DNA of 64,000 nt. Source: Mesorhizobium sp. STM 4661. Its GTDB lineage: Bacteria > Pseudomonadota > Alphaproteobacteria > Rhizobiales > Rhizobiaceae. A program made the translations under genes and the position numbers. The DNA lies in assembly GCF_000359125.1 (NCBI RefSeq), contig NZ_CAAF010000049.1:1-64000 (forward strand), given 5' to 3'. Numbering within the stretch: the stretch's first letter is position 1; each line of letters opens with the position of its first letter. Positions 28,352 through 36,670 of this stretch are shown here, piece by piece. The notes under the pieces were generated by a model that was not told the DNA's origin, made no database searches, and was given only the letters and a program-made list of their open reading frames with translations.

Positions 28352-28894
28352 ATGGACAAGAGCCCCGATGCTTTCCGCACCATCAGCGAGGTCGCGGAAG
28401 ATCTCGATCTGCCGCAGCATGTGCTGCGTTTCTGGGAAACGCGTTTCAACCAGATCAAGCCAATGAAGCGCGGCGGCGGCCGCCGCTACTACCGGCCGCA
28501 GGATGTCGAACTGATCAAGGGCATTCGTCATATGCTCTACGACCAGGGCTACACTATCAAGGGCGTGCAGAAGTTGCTGCGCGAGAACGGCAACCATTTC
28601 CTGGTCGCCATCGGCAATGGCGACATGGCGGCCGTCGAGGCGATCTCGCAGCGCAGGCAGGCCGACGCGGTGCCGCTGACGCCAAGCGCCCAGCCGCGCG
28701 GCGCGGACGACGAGATGCTTGTCGGCCAACCCAAGGTGAAACCGAGCCGCCGCTTTTTCGGCCTGGGCAAGAGCGACGAGGAAGGCCCGGTCCAGCCGGA
28801 TACGTCGAAGCTCTCGCGCGACAATCGCGCTTTGCTGCAGGAGGCGCTGTTCGATCTTCTGGAATGCAAGCGCCTACTCGATCAGGTGCGCTAA
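28352..28894 (+). CDS. MerR family transcriptional regulator
   Basis: A 180-residue regulator. The N-terminal winged helix is [25 protein letters not shown] (about residues 8-32) followed by [23 protein letters not shown], the MerR wing and helix pair. The C-terminal half lacks a metal-binding Cys pattern and ends in a short helical segment ([20 protein letters not shown]). The ATG at 28352 is chosen over the GTG at 28337 because GAGGAT lies just upstream. In related genomes it follows ihfA as here. The signal it senses is unknown. Confidence 0.9.
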   Translation: MDKSPDAFRTISEVAEDLDLPQHVLRFWETRFNQIKPMKRGGGRRYYRPQDVELIKGIRHMLYDQGYTIKGVQKLLRENGNHFLVAIGNGDMAAVEAISQRRQADAVPLTPSAQPRGADDEMLVGQPKVKPSRRFFGLGKSDEEGPVQPDTSKLSRDNRALLQEALFDLLECKRLLDQVR

Positions 28895-29015
28895 AGCGCG
28901 TCGCATGAATCCGTTTGAGCGCGCCGCGCTTTAAGGGCCGGCGGCCGTCTCCCAAACCGGAACGGTCTTGGAGGTCATGCGTTACGATTCCTTCTGCAAA
29001 TGAAGGAACCCTGCC

Positions 29016-29318
29016 ATGGCATCGCTTTCGAACATCTCCGACATCGACCTTGAAAAGCAGGTCGCAGCTCTCTCCAGGGAACTGGCGGCGCTGAGGAAAG
29101 CCCTGTCCAGACGGGGCGGCGCCTATTACGAGGACGGGCGCGACGCCGCGTCGGACTACTATTCGCACCTTGCCGGATATCTCGGCGACGCTCTGCCCGC
29201 GATCAGGAAGCAAGGCAGGGCGATCGAGAAAACGGCGCGCGATCATCCGGCCACGGCAGCCGCCGTCGGGTTGGTTGTGGTCGGGCTGGTTGCCAGCTTG
29301 CTGCTCAGCCGACGCTAG
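29016..29318 (+). CDS. DUF883/ElaB-like small membrane-anchored protein
   Basis: A 100-residue protein with an N-terminal coiled-coil-like helix (LEKQVAALSRELAALRKALS, about residues 12-31) and a single C-terminal hydrophobic segment (TAAAVGLVVVGLVASLLLSR, about 80-99). This layout is that of the ElaB/YqjD family, where the tail anchors the protein in the inner membrane, in some cases with ribosome association. AAGGAA lies before the ATG. A hairpin terminator follows. Confidence 0.75.
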   Translation: MASLSNISDIDLEKQVAALSRELAALRKALSRRGGAYYEDGRDAASDYYSHLAGYLGDALPAIRKQGRAIEKTARDHPATAAAVGLVVVGLVASLLLSRR

Positions 29319-29341
29319 CTCAATCCGGTAAAGGGCAAAAA

Positions 29342-29377
29342 GAAAATGGCGGCCGTCGCGCCGACGGCCGCCATTTC
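29342..29377. terminator. Bidirectional terminator hairpin
   Basis: AAATGGCGGCCGTCG (29344-29358), loop CGC, then CGACGGCCGCCATTT (29362-29376). It is shared by the convergent genes on either side. Confidence 0.85.
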
Positions 29378-29393
29378 CGTCAGTGACAGTCGA

Positions 29394-29669
29394 TCAGCGA
29401 GCGAGCTTGATCTTGCTCTTCGGGTCGACCTTCATCAGCTGGCTGCACTTGCCGTAGACGGTGCCGTTCTTGTCGGTGGCGTCGGTATAGGTTCCCTTGC
29501 AGTCGAGCTGCAGCACCAGACAGGGGCCGGAGCCCTTGCACACGGCGCCGCCGCCGCTCGGATGGGTGCCGTTGGCGAAGGCCGCGTTCGGCATGGAAAC
29601 CGAGCCAAAGGCCGAGACGACGATGGCCGCGGCGAACGAGAGACGCTTGAAGTTCGAGATGTTGGTCAT
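29394..29669 (-). CDS. Small exported cysteine-containing protein
   Basis: A 91-residue protein with a signal peptide (about residues 1-32, cleavage after MPNAAFA). The mature part of about 59 residues carries four cysteines (VCKGSGPCLVLQLDCKGTY and YGKCSQ), enough for two disulfides in the periplasm. AGAAGGAAATG upstream provides a ribosome site. Its ATG overlaps the TGA of a 26-codon upstream frame. I do not recognise the family. Confidence 0.7.
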   Translation of the reverse strand: MTNISNFKRLSFAAAIVVSAFGSVSMPNAAFANGTHPSGGGAVCKGSGPCLVLQLDCKGTYTDATDKNGTVYGKCSQLMKVDPKSKIKLAR

Positions 29670-29746
29670 TTGAGCATTTCCTTCTCTGGATCGAGGATCG
29701 CCGTGCTGGCGTCCTTCTGGTTGGGGATCGCCTTCTTGGCGTCCAT
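29666..29746 (-). CDS. Possible 26-residue upstream ORF
   Basis: A short frame beginning ATG GAC GCC AAG AAG and ending in GAG ATG CTC AAA TGA style coding (residues MDAKKAIPNQKDASTAILDP and then EKEMLK). Its TGA overlaps the ATG of the exported protein gene by four bases, as in translational coupling. No ribosome site is obvious before its own ATG. It may be a leader peptide, the tail of a decayed gene, or chance. Confidence 0.3.
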   Translation of the reverse strand: MDAKKAIPNQKDASTAILDPEKEMLK

Positions 29747-29938
29747 GCCGGTTTAGTGCGGCCCAGAGCGGAAAGGTTCACGCGTCGGTTCAAAAAAATC
29801 GCGCGATCGATATCGAGGCGGTTTCTCGGTGTGGAATTGAGGCTCTGCCATCATGCCGTGTTTGATACGGCAAAACCCGTCAGGAAGACCGGCTTTTGTC
29901 GAAAACCCAAGGCCGGCCTTCCTGTCGGGAAAGTCGGC

Positions 29939-30133
29939 TTAAGCCTTCTTCTCCACCATCTTCTTGTGGTGATGGTGGTGCCGGTGATGATGGCGGACGT
30001 GGTGGCGATGATGATAGTGGCGGTGATGCTTTGCATGCAGCGGCGCGGCATCGGCGCTGCTGGCGCCGATGATCGGCATCGAGACGGCAAGTGCGACTGC
30101 GAGTCCGAGAGCGGACAGAAGGGACTTCTTCAT
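29939..30133 (-). CDS. Histidine-rich small exported protein
   Basis: A 64-residue protein with a signal peptide (MKKSLLSALGLAVALAVSMP, probable cleavage after SSADA near residue 29). Nearly half of the mature ~35 residues are histidine (runs such as HHRHYHHRHH and HHHRHHHHH), mixed with Arg and Lys. Such a peptide would bind Ni, Zn or Cu in the periplasm. This is a property of the composition and not a proven role. AAAAAGGAAAA precedes the ATG. No transporter gene for a metal is adjacent. Confidence 0.75.
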   Translation of the reverse strand: MKKSLLSALGLAVALAVSMPIIGASSADAAPLHAKHHRHYHHRHHVRHHHRHHHHHKKMVEKKA

Positions 30134-30302
30134 GACTAATTTTCCTTTTTGCGCGGACCGCGTTTCAACGTCACTGATTGAAGTCGGTGACTGAGCGCCG
30201 CGGCAGGACTATCGCCCCGGAATTTTTCGACAGTTTTTCCGGAGTGTAGAATTTTGTTTCTGGCTTGTGTCTGAAGGCCCTCCACCTTATGGGAACGACC
30301 CC

Positions 30303-30917
30303 TCACATCGGCGGGACGACACCGTTGTTTCCGACCACGACCCGGCTGGCAACCAGCGTGCCGTCGCTGCCGCGCCCGGCGGTGACGAAGACCATCGCAC
30401 CGGGTTTGAGATCCGCCGGTGTCGCCGCGGCGAAGGTCACGATCGGCGTCGATTGCGGTATGGCGATCTCTTTCTTCTGGCCATTGTCGTAGGTCAGGGT
30501 CACCGTCCGGCCGTTGATTTCAGTCACGTCGGCAATGGTGCCGTTGGTCATCCGGCTGTTGGGCTGAAGATCCCAAGGACGATCGCCTTCGCCGGTCCCT
30601 TTGAGGGCAGCGGGGAAGATCACCACTTCGAGCGCCCCGCTGCCGCCATCCGCCTTCGCGACAGAAGCGATGCCGACGAAGTCGCCCTGCTTGATGTCTT
30701 CGGCCGACGCCTTGGCGACGCCGGAGATATTCCAGTTCGTGGCCAGCTTGATGGCGTCGGTGCCGCCTTCCCGTGTCTTCACGGTGAGCAGTGACGGTTC
30801 GAAACTGACCACCGTGCCGCGCACCCGTACGGTATCGGCCGCCCGAGCGGCGGCCATGGTGCTCCCGGCAAAGCCGGAAATCGTGCCGAGCACCACAACA
30901 ATTGTCTTCAAGTCCAT
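30303..30917 (-). CDS. Exported protein with DUF5666-like repeats
   Basis: A 204-residue protein with a signal peptide (MDLKTIVVVLGTISGFAGST, cleavage after AAARA near residue 27). The mature part has two similar beta-rich halves. RVRGTVVSFEPSLLTVKTRE with IKQGDFVGIASV resembles NGTIADVTEINGRTVTLTYD with LKPGAMVFVTAG. This is an OB-like DUF5666 repeat layout. GAAAGGATC before the ATG at 30917 decides the start. Probably periplasmic, with unknown function. Confidence 0.75.
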   Translation of the reverse strand: MDLKTIVVVLGTISGFAGSTMAAARAADTVRVRGTVVSFEPSLLTVKTREGGTDAIKLATNWNISGVAKASAEDIKQGDFVGIASVAKADGGSGALEVVIFPAALKGTGEGDRPWDLQPNSRMTNGTIADVTEINGRTVTLTYDNGQKKEIAIPQSTPIVTFAAATPADLKPGAMVFVTAGRGSDGTLVASRVVVGNNGVVPPM

Positions 30918-31224
30918 GGATCCGATCCTTTCAAAAAGCTGGCCGGAAATGGCCAAATCGTTGGCAAGCCAGCGACAATCGCCTAACGAGCGAGCGGCGC
31001 AAAACCGTTGAACAATTCGGCTCTCGACCCTTCAAAACAACTTGATCGGCATGGCACTCCATATCGGCGCCATGAGGTCGGTGCCGGCCGATTTTTCGGG
31101 CTGGCATCACGATGCCGTGACGGGTTTTTTGGTGCTTGGCAAACTGTCGATAAGAGGGCATTCTCCCGCCGTCTCAGGCAACAACATGATTTGACCAAAA
31201 CTCTTTCAGCCCACGGAGTTGCCA

Positions 31225-31506
31225 ATGTCCAACATAGCAAAACGCGATACCTTCTCCGAACTGGCGGCAACCGAGATTGCGCCCGATCACAGCGCCCTCC
31301 GAGCCATCCGGGAAACCAGGGGATACAGCCTGGAAGAGCTGTCCCTGACATGCGGCCTGTCCATCAATGAGATCGCGGACATCGAGAACGGCAGGGATGC
31401 CGACCCATCGAAGCTTCGGCGCATCGCCACAGCACTTCGGCTTCCGGAAAGTGCGCTGATCAATCCGCCCGTGCTGGCGCAACCCCCGGAAAATCGATCC
31501 GTCTGA
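31225..31506 (+). CDS. Xre-family helix-turn-helix protein
   Basis: A 93-residue DNA-binding protein. The helix-turn-helix covers about residues 27-81: LRAIRETRGYSLEELSLTCG, then LSINEIADIENGRDADPSKL and RRIATALRLPESALI. There is no additional sensor domain. The ATG at 31225 follows ACGGAG at good spacing, while a TTG at 31219 is less likely. Not paired with an obvious toxin. A strong hairpin and tRNA-Pro lie downstream. Confidence 0.82.
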   Translation: MSNIAKRDTFSELAATEIAPDHSALRAIRETRGYSLEELSLTCGLSINEIADIENGRDADPSKLRRIATALRLPESALINPPVLAQPPENRSV

Positions 31507-31543
31507 TAATTGCGACGCCTGGGGCCGCCTAAAAGCTACCTGC

Positions 31544-31590
31544 AGCGCTTTTGGATTTGAAGTTCTTTGCGGGGCTTCAAATCCAGCGCT
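31544..31590. repeat. Strong isolated inverted repeat near tRNA-Pro
   Basis: AGCGCT (31544-31549) and GGATTTGAAG (31553-31562) pair with CTTCAAATCC (31575-31584) and AGCGCT (31585-31590), with a TTT bulge on the left and a 12-base loop. No T-run follows. It lies between the Xre gene and tRNA-Pro. Confidence 0.6.
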
Positions 31591-31660
31591 GGACATTGGC
31601 GCGACAGGCGCCGAATTTGGTTGACCCCAAGCAGGTTATCAAGATACATCGCGACCGGTC

Positions 31661-31737
<77 letters not shown>

Positions 31738-31770
31738 TTTTCAAGACTTGGACTTGCCCCCAAAAGTCCA

Positions 31771-33033
31771 TCATGCCCTGGCCGCCACCGGTACCAAGCG
31801 CACCGCCGCCCGCAACTGCCGCTGATGGCGGTATTCCAGCGCAATCGCTCCCCAGATCAGTCCGAGCAGCAGATAGACATGGCGCCAGTGGTCGATGTCG
31901 ATGAAGGTGCCGAGCCCGATATTGCCGATGAAGGCGACATAGGCGCACAGAAGATAGGGTTGCCACGGCCTGTCGCGCAGGAGAATGCGGAAGCCGGCTG
32001 ATATGGTCCACAAGGTCAGCGTCAGGAACGACACGAAGCCGAGCCAGCCATAGTCCATCAGCATCTTCAGCCAGATATCGTGCGTATCCTCGCCATAAAT
32101 GGTGCCGAAGACGAGCGGGCCGATGCCGAGCGGATGCTCCAGCGCCATCTGGAAGCCGATCGCGTAGCGGGCAAAGCGGCCGAGGCGGGCCGTGTCATAG
32201 CTCTGTTCCAACTGGGCGCGGCTGGAAAACATTTCCGAAACGCCCGGAAGCTGCAGGATGACGAGCATCGCGATGACCAGCAGCGCAATGGCCGCGATGG
32301 TCATGACGACGACGCGCAGCCGGAACTTGCCGCTGGCGCTCTGCAGGAACAGGGTGCCGGTGAGCAGGATCGCCGACACGCCGAACATGCCCCAGGCGCC
32401 GCGCGAGAACGAGAAAAAGATGCCCGCCGTGATGATCAGCAGCGGCACCGCCAGCAGGGGCATGCGCGAGACCGGCCCGGTCAGCAGGAGATAGAGCAGG
32501 TAGATGCCCGGCAGCACCAGGAACGGCCCGAACACATTCGGGTCCTGGAAGGCGCCGGCTGCGCGGTCGTATTTGGTGAAGATCTCCGCGCCGGGGAAGG
32601 CATGGAAATAGCCGGCGATACCAAGCAAGGCGGTCAGCACCGCCGAGACGACATAGGCCAGGAAGATCAGCCGGTAGAGGCTGGGCTCGACCGCGGTCAC
32701 CGAGGCGAAGAACACCGCGGTGAAGGCAAGGAACAGCGAAACGCCGAGATAGAGCGGCGTGCCGGCGAGGTCCGACATCTGCGTCATCGAGATCATGCCG
32801 CCGATGTTCATGATCACCAGCAGCACCAGCAGCGGCGCCGCCGCGCGCGATATGCGCAGGCCGAACAAGGCCCATACCACCATCAGCCCGACCATATAGA
32901 GGTCGTATGGCGCCGGCTCGTCGATGACGAAGCCGGACAGGAAGACACCGAGGAAAACCGCACCCGACGCGATCAGCGCGATCAGCTTGGCGTTGACCGC
33001 GGCCGGCGGCAGTTCATGGGTGACGGCGCTCAA
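31771..33033 (-). CDS. O-antigen ligase/polymerase family membrane protein (Wzy/ExoQ-like)
   Basis: A 420-residue inner-membrane protein with about 11-12 hydrophobic segments and a large periplasmic loop near residues 240-320, the layout of WaaL/Wzy proteins. FSRGAWGMFGVSAILL and HPLGIGPLVFGTIYGEDTHD are the family's Wzy_C-like signatures. It would polymerise lipid-linked repeat units of a surface polysaccharide. Its start overlaps the stop of the initiating transferase gene by four bases, so the two are coupled. Ligase versus polymerase cannot be settled from sequence. Confidence 0.85.
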   Translation of the reverse strand: MSAVTHELPPAAVNAKLIALIASGAVFLGVFLSGFVIDEPAPYDLYMVGLMVVWALFGLRISRAAAPLLVLLVIMNIGGMISMTQMSDLAGTPLYLGVSLFLAFTAVFFASVTAVEPSLYRLIFLAYVVSAVLTALLGIAGYFHAFPGAEIFTKYDRAAGAFQDPNVFGPFLVLPGIYLLYLLLTGPVSRMPLLAVPLLIITAGIFFSFSRGAWGMFGVSAILLTGTLFLQSASGKFRLRVVVMTIAAIALLVIAMLVILQLPGVSEMFSSRAQLEQSYDTARLGRFARYAIGFQMALEHPLGIGPLVFGTIYGEDTHDIWLKMLMDYGWLGFVSFLTLTLWTISAGFRILLRDRPWQPYLLCAYVAFIGNIGLGTFIDIDHWRHVYLLLGLIWGAIALEYRHQRQLRAAVRLVPVAARA

Positions 33034-34565
33034 TAGGCGTTTTCCGTGTTGAGCAGCCTAACCGGTGTCAGGAACAGGATCCTCAGGTCGAACAGCAGAG
33101 ACCAGTTCTCGATGTAATAGAGGTCGTATTCCGTCCGCATGCGGATCTTCTCATTGGTGTCCATCTCGCCGCGCCAGCCATTGATCTGCGCCCAGCCGGT
33201 CACGCCGGGCTTGACCTTGTGGCGGGCGAAATAGCCGTCGACCACTTCGTTGTAGAGAAGGTTGTGCGACTGGGCGGCAATGGCATGCGGGCGCGGCCCG
33301 ACCAGCGCCAGCGAGCCGAAGAGAGAGTTGAAGAACTGCGGCAACTCGTCGATCGAGGTCTTGCGGATGAAGCGGCCGACGCGGGTCACGCGCGGGTCGT
33401 TCTTGGTCACCGTCTGCTTGGCCGTCGGGTCCGCCTTGTCCGTGTACATCGAACGGAACTTGTAGACCTCGATGATCTCGTTGTTGAAGCCATGCCGCTT
33501 CTGGTGGAACAGCACCGGTCCCTTGCTGTCGAGCTTGATGGCGATCGCGGTCGCCAGCATCACCGGCGAGAACACGATGATGCCGATGATCGAGAAGACG
33601 ATGTCGAAGGCGCGCTTGGCGACCGAATCCCAGTCGTTGATCGGCTTGTCGAAAATATCGAGCATCGGCACGGAGCCGATGTAGGAATAGGCGCGCGGGC
33701 GAAACTGCAGTGCGTTCGAATGGGCGGAGAGCCGGATATCGACCGGCAGAACCCACAGCTTCTTCAGCAATTGCAGGACGCGCGATTCGGCGGTGAGCGG
33801 CAGCGACACGATCAGCATGTCGATGCGGGCGATACGGGCGAACTCGATCAGCTCGGAAATGGTGCCGAGCTTGGGGTAGCCGGCGACGATGGGCGGTGAG
33901 CGCTTGTCGCCGCGGTCGTCGAAGATCCCGCAGATTCGGATGTCGTTGTAGGGCTGCTTTTCGACCGAGCGGATCAGGATCTCCGCCGTCTTGCCGCCGC
34001 CGACGATGACGGCGCGGCGCTCCATGCGCCCGTCGCGCGCCCAGCGCCGGATCAGCTTCGACATCACCAGCCTGAGACTGAAGATCAGCACGAAACCGAC
34101 GACAAACCAGGTGCCGAAAAACAGGCGCGAATAGTCTTCCGACATCTTCATGACGAATGCCGTCAGCGCCATCAGGGCGAAAGTGCCGGCCCAGACCAGC
34201 AGCAGACGGCCGAAATTGGCGATCGGCCGCATCAGCGAGACGATCTGGTAGCAGTCGGTCACATCGAACAGCACCACGGCGAGAAGCGAAGCGGCGGCGA
34301 TCGTCAGCGGATATTGCCAGGCCAGATAGGTGAAGAAGCCGACATAGTGGAAATAGACGCACAGGCCCGACAGCAACAGGAGCGCGAATTCGACCATGCG
34401 CAGGACGCCGCTGACCATGATCGGCGACATCGTATCGCGCCTGTATTGCGAAGCGACCTGACGGGCGACGTCATTCATCCCGCCGGGCGCATCGCGACCG
34501 GCCGGGCCGTCGAATTTGCGCACCGCGTCTATCGAAAAGCGGCGTGCGGGATCGATCTCGTTCAT
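33030..34565 (-). CDS. Undecaprenyl-phosphate sugar phosphotransferase (polyprenyl glycosylphosphotransferase)
   Basis: Initiating enzyme that loads a sugar-1-phosphate on undecaprenyl phosphate at the inner membrane. The 511-residue protein has four to five N-terminal hydrophobic segments (to about residue 165) and a central nucleotide-binding-like domain (VGGGKTAEILIRSVEK). The C-terminal bacterial sugar transferase domain shows KRAFDIVFSIIGII, VYKFRSMYTDKADP, RKTSIDELPQFFNSL and LVGPRPHA. This is the WcaJ/UppE/PssY type. It is the first gene of a coupled pair with the Wzy-like gene. Confidence 0.93.
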   Translation of the reverse strand: MNEIDPARRFSIDAVRKFDGPAGRDAPGGMNDVARQVASQYRRDTMSPIMVSGVLRMVEFALLLLSGLCVYFHYVGFFTYLAWQYPLTIAAASLLAVVLFDVTDCYQIVSLMRPIANFGRLLLVWAGTFALMALTAFVMKMSEDYSRLFFGTWFVVGFVLIFSLRLVMSKLIRRWARDGRMERRAVIVGGGKTAEILIRSVEKQPYNDIRICGIFDDRGDKRSPPIVAGYPKLGTISELIEFARIARIDMLIVSLPLTAESRVLQLLKKLWVLPVDIRLSAHSNALQFRPRAYSYIGSVPMLDIFDKPINDWDSVAKRAFDIVFSIIGIIVFSPVMLATAIAIKLDSKGPVLFHQKRHGFNNEIIEVYKFRSMYTDKADPTAKQTVTKNDPRVTRVGRFIRKTSIDELPQFFNSLFGSLALVGPRPHAIAAQSHNLLYNEVVDGYFARHKVKPGVTGWAQINGWRGEMDTNEKIRMRTEYDLYYIENWSLLFDLRILFLTPVRLLNTENAY

Positions 34566-34660
34566 GGGACATCCGCTAGCTTCCCTCAGGTGAATAGCAA
34601 AAGAGAGCTAAGAAACCCTTGAAACAACAGGTGGCTTTGGAGCGGTCTGCGAGACTAGGA

Positions 34661-35797
34661 TCAATGCCGGCGCCCGAGCGCGGCGAAATAGGCCTTCTCG
34701 ATCTCGGCGGCCATGACGTCGGCGCCGAAGCGCGCCTTGAGGTCGGCGGCATCGGGCATCAGGCGCCTGTAGGCCTTGGGGTCGGCCAGCGCTTCGCTCA
34801 CCCTGTCGCCAAGTTCATGCGGGTCTGGCCAGATCAGGGCAAGGGAGCCGGCGCCGAAGATTTCCGGTATGCCGCCGACCGCGGTGGCGATCATCGATTT
34901 GCCGGCCGCGAGCGTCTCCAGCACGATATAGGGCATGGCTTCCGCCCGCGAGGGAACGACAACCAGCTCGGCCAGCGCGAAGGCGGATCTGGCCGGCATC
35001 GGCGGCAGGAAGCGCACATGGCCGTCGAGGCCGAGCCGCTTCACTTGCGCGTGATAACGTGGCAGGTCGTCGCCGTCGCCGACCATCACCGCCTTCAACG
35101 GCCGGCCAAGCCGCGCTCCGGCAAGGACAAGGGCGTCGATGAAGATGTCCGGTCCCTTGAGGTCGCGCATCATGCCGATATAGAGGAGATCGGCCGCATT
35201 CCGCTCGGTCCGCACTGGCTCGAACTCGGCGGCGCGCAAGCCATTATAGACCAGCCTGTTCGGGATGGGCGGCTCGCCGACCTTCTTGCGGTAGATCCGC
35301 CTTTCATAATCGGAGACAAACAGAAGACAGTCGGTGAAGCGCGCCATGGACCGTTCGAGGGCGAAGAACAGCTTTCCCGTCGTAGTCGTCTCGTCATAGT
35401 GGAGAGAGCCGCCATGCGGCGAATAAAGGCGGGCTACGCGAGACCTGGATACCCGCAACAATGAGCCGAACAGACGGGCATAGGTGCCACCCTTGGCGCC
35501 ATGGCCGTGCAGCACGTCCGGCCGCAATTCCTTGATAATCCTGAAGGTGCGCCATGCCGACGCGAGGTCGCCCGGTCCGACATGCCGCTGCATCGGTGTG
35601 CGGTGGATGCCGAGCGCCAGACTGTCTTTCATGTTTTCGAACAGGCCTTCCTCGAAATCGCCGCCCGTCGTCGAATCGCAGACGATGCCGACGGAATGAC
35701 CGGCCGCGACCTGCGCCTCGGTCAGGTCGCGCACATGCCGGAAAATCCCTCCGACGGGTGAGCGAAAGCAGTGGACGATCCTGAGTGTGTCCGCCAC
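34661..35797 (-). CDS. Glycosyltransferase family 4 (GT-B) protein
   Basis: A 378-residue cytosolic glycosyltransferase. The N-terminal Rossmann half starts RIVHCFRSPVGGIFRHVRDL, a GT4 donor-fold entry with the glycine loop. The C-terminal half has AEMV-like ELVVVPSRAEAMPYIVLETL followed by AAGKSMIATAVGGIPE, with the Glu-X7-Glu donor-binding pattern. It adds a sugar to the lipid-linked repeat of the surrounding polysaccharide cluster. Sugar specificity cannot be read. The gene lies between the OPX gene (10 bases upstream) and the initiating transferase. Confidence 0.92.
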   Translation of the reverse strand: MADTLRIVHCFRSPVGGIFRHVRDLTEAQVAAGHSVGIVCDSTTGGDFEEGLFENMKDSLALGIHRTPMQRHVGPGDLASAWRTFRIIKELRPDVLHGHGAKGGTYARLFGSLLRVSRSRVARLYSPHGGSLHYDETTTTGKLFFALERSMARFTDCLLFVSDYERRIYRKKVGEPPIPNRLVYNGLRAAEFEPVRTERNAADLLYIGMMRDLKGPDIFIDALVLAGARLGRPLKAVMVGDGDDLPRYHAQVKRLGLDGHVRFLPPMPARSAFALAELVVVPSRAEAMPYIVLETLAAGKSMIATAVGGIPEIFGAGSLALIWPDPHELGDRVSEALADPKAYRRLMPDAADLKARFGADVMAAEIEKAYFAALGRRH

Positions 35798-35806
35798 GTG
35801 GCTGGT

Positions 35807-36370
35807 CTAGAACAGGCGTTCGCGAACGTAGACTGTGTCGCCGGGCAGAAGCGGATCGGAGGTTACCACGCGTCCGGTTATCACCTTGCCGTTGATGTCG
35901 CGGGTGATATCGACGCTTTCCTGGTTAGCGCGCGGCGTGAAGCCGCCGGCGATGGCAACCGCCTTCTGCACCGTCAGGCCTGGAACATAGGAATATTGGC
36001 CCGCCGCACCCACTTCACCCATGACGAAGATCGGCCGGTAACGGTCGATCTCGACCGAAACATCCGGATCGCGCAGATAGCCCTGGCGCAGCTTGTCGGC
36101 GATCGCGCCTTCGAGCTGCTGGGCGGTGTGGCCGCGTGCGGGAACAGCGCCGACGAGCGGCAATGATACGTAGCCGGACTGGTCGACATTGTAGGTGTTG
36201 GTCAATCCATCTTGCTCGAAGACCGTGACGCGGACGCGGTCGCCGGCGCCAAGGCGATAGGGCTGGTCGAGCATCTTGTGGAAAGCCGCTGGCGTCGGCC
36301 GGTAGCTGGAGCAACCGGCCAGCATCGACACGGCAAGCAGCGCACGGAAGAGGGAAGCAGTGCTTTTCAT
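35807..36370 (-). CDS. Polysaccharide export outer-membrane lipoprotein (Wza/OPX family)
   Basis: A 187-residue OPX protein with a lipoprotein signal (SMLAGCSSYRP, Cys about residue 20). A Poly_export domain follows (YRLGAGDRVRVTVFEQDGLT, then GYVSLPLVGAVPARGHTAQQ) and one SLBB-like repeat (FVMGEVGAAGQYSYVPGLTV, then QKAVAIAGGFTPRANQES). It forms the outer-membrane exit for the polymer. It is short compared with Wza, as in the rhizobial ExoF-type and UppC-type proteins. It is divergent from the Wzc-like gene across a 300-bp control region. Confidence 0.93.
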   Translation of the reverse strand: MKSTASLFRALLAVSMLAGCSSYRPTPAAFHKMLDQPYRLGAGDRVRVTVFEQDGLTNTYNVDQSGYVSLPLVGAVPARGHTAQQLEGAIADKLRQGYLRDPDVSVEIDRYRPIFVMGEVGAAGQYSYVPGLTVQKAVAIAGGFTPRANQESVDITRDINGKVITGRVVTSDPLLPGDTVYVRERLF

Positions 36371-36670
36371 GACCGGACACGTACCTTCAATGGCCCGCGA
36401 CTGTGGGGCAAACCTTAACGATCGAGGTCCGTTATCATCCTGTTAGGGTTAATGGGCGGTAAAGGCCTGCGACCGATACGGCGGCAAATCGACAAAGCAG
36501 GTTCGAGTTCACGGCTTTGTTTGCCGCCCGCCAGCAAAGCCTAACAGGTGCTTACCGTGATCTTAACGGCTGAGTTACCATAGTTGTTTACGGTGCGTGC
36601 TGACCAATGCATGTCGCGCAAAAGTGAATCGGCTCAAACGCGACGCGCTTCAGTATCGGAGTAGGGATGC
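36371..36670. promoter_or_regulatory. Divergent control region of the polysaccharide cluster
   Basis: This 300-bp gap between the OPX and Wzc-like genes holds no gene. It contains a long inverted repeat: GGCGGCAA (36480-36487) plus ACAAAGC (36492-36498) pair with GCTTTGT (36514-36520) plus TTGCCGCC (36521-36528), with a four-base bulge. Several TTAA-containing stretches occur around it. It probably carries both promoters. Confidence 0.55.

Noticed and set aside
31008-31370. 120-residue plus-strand frame before and across the Xre gene start
   Set aside because: It overlaps the Xre gene in another frame and lacks a ribosome site or family resemblance.
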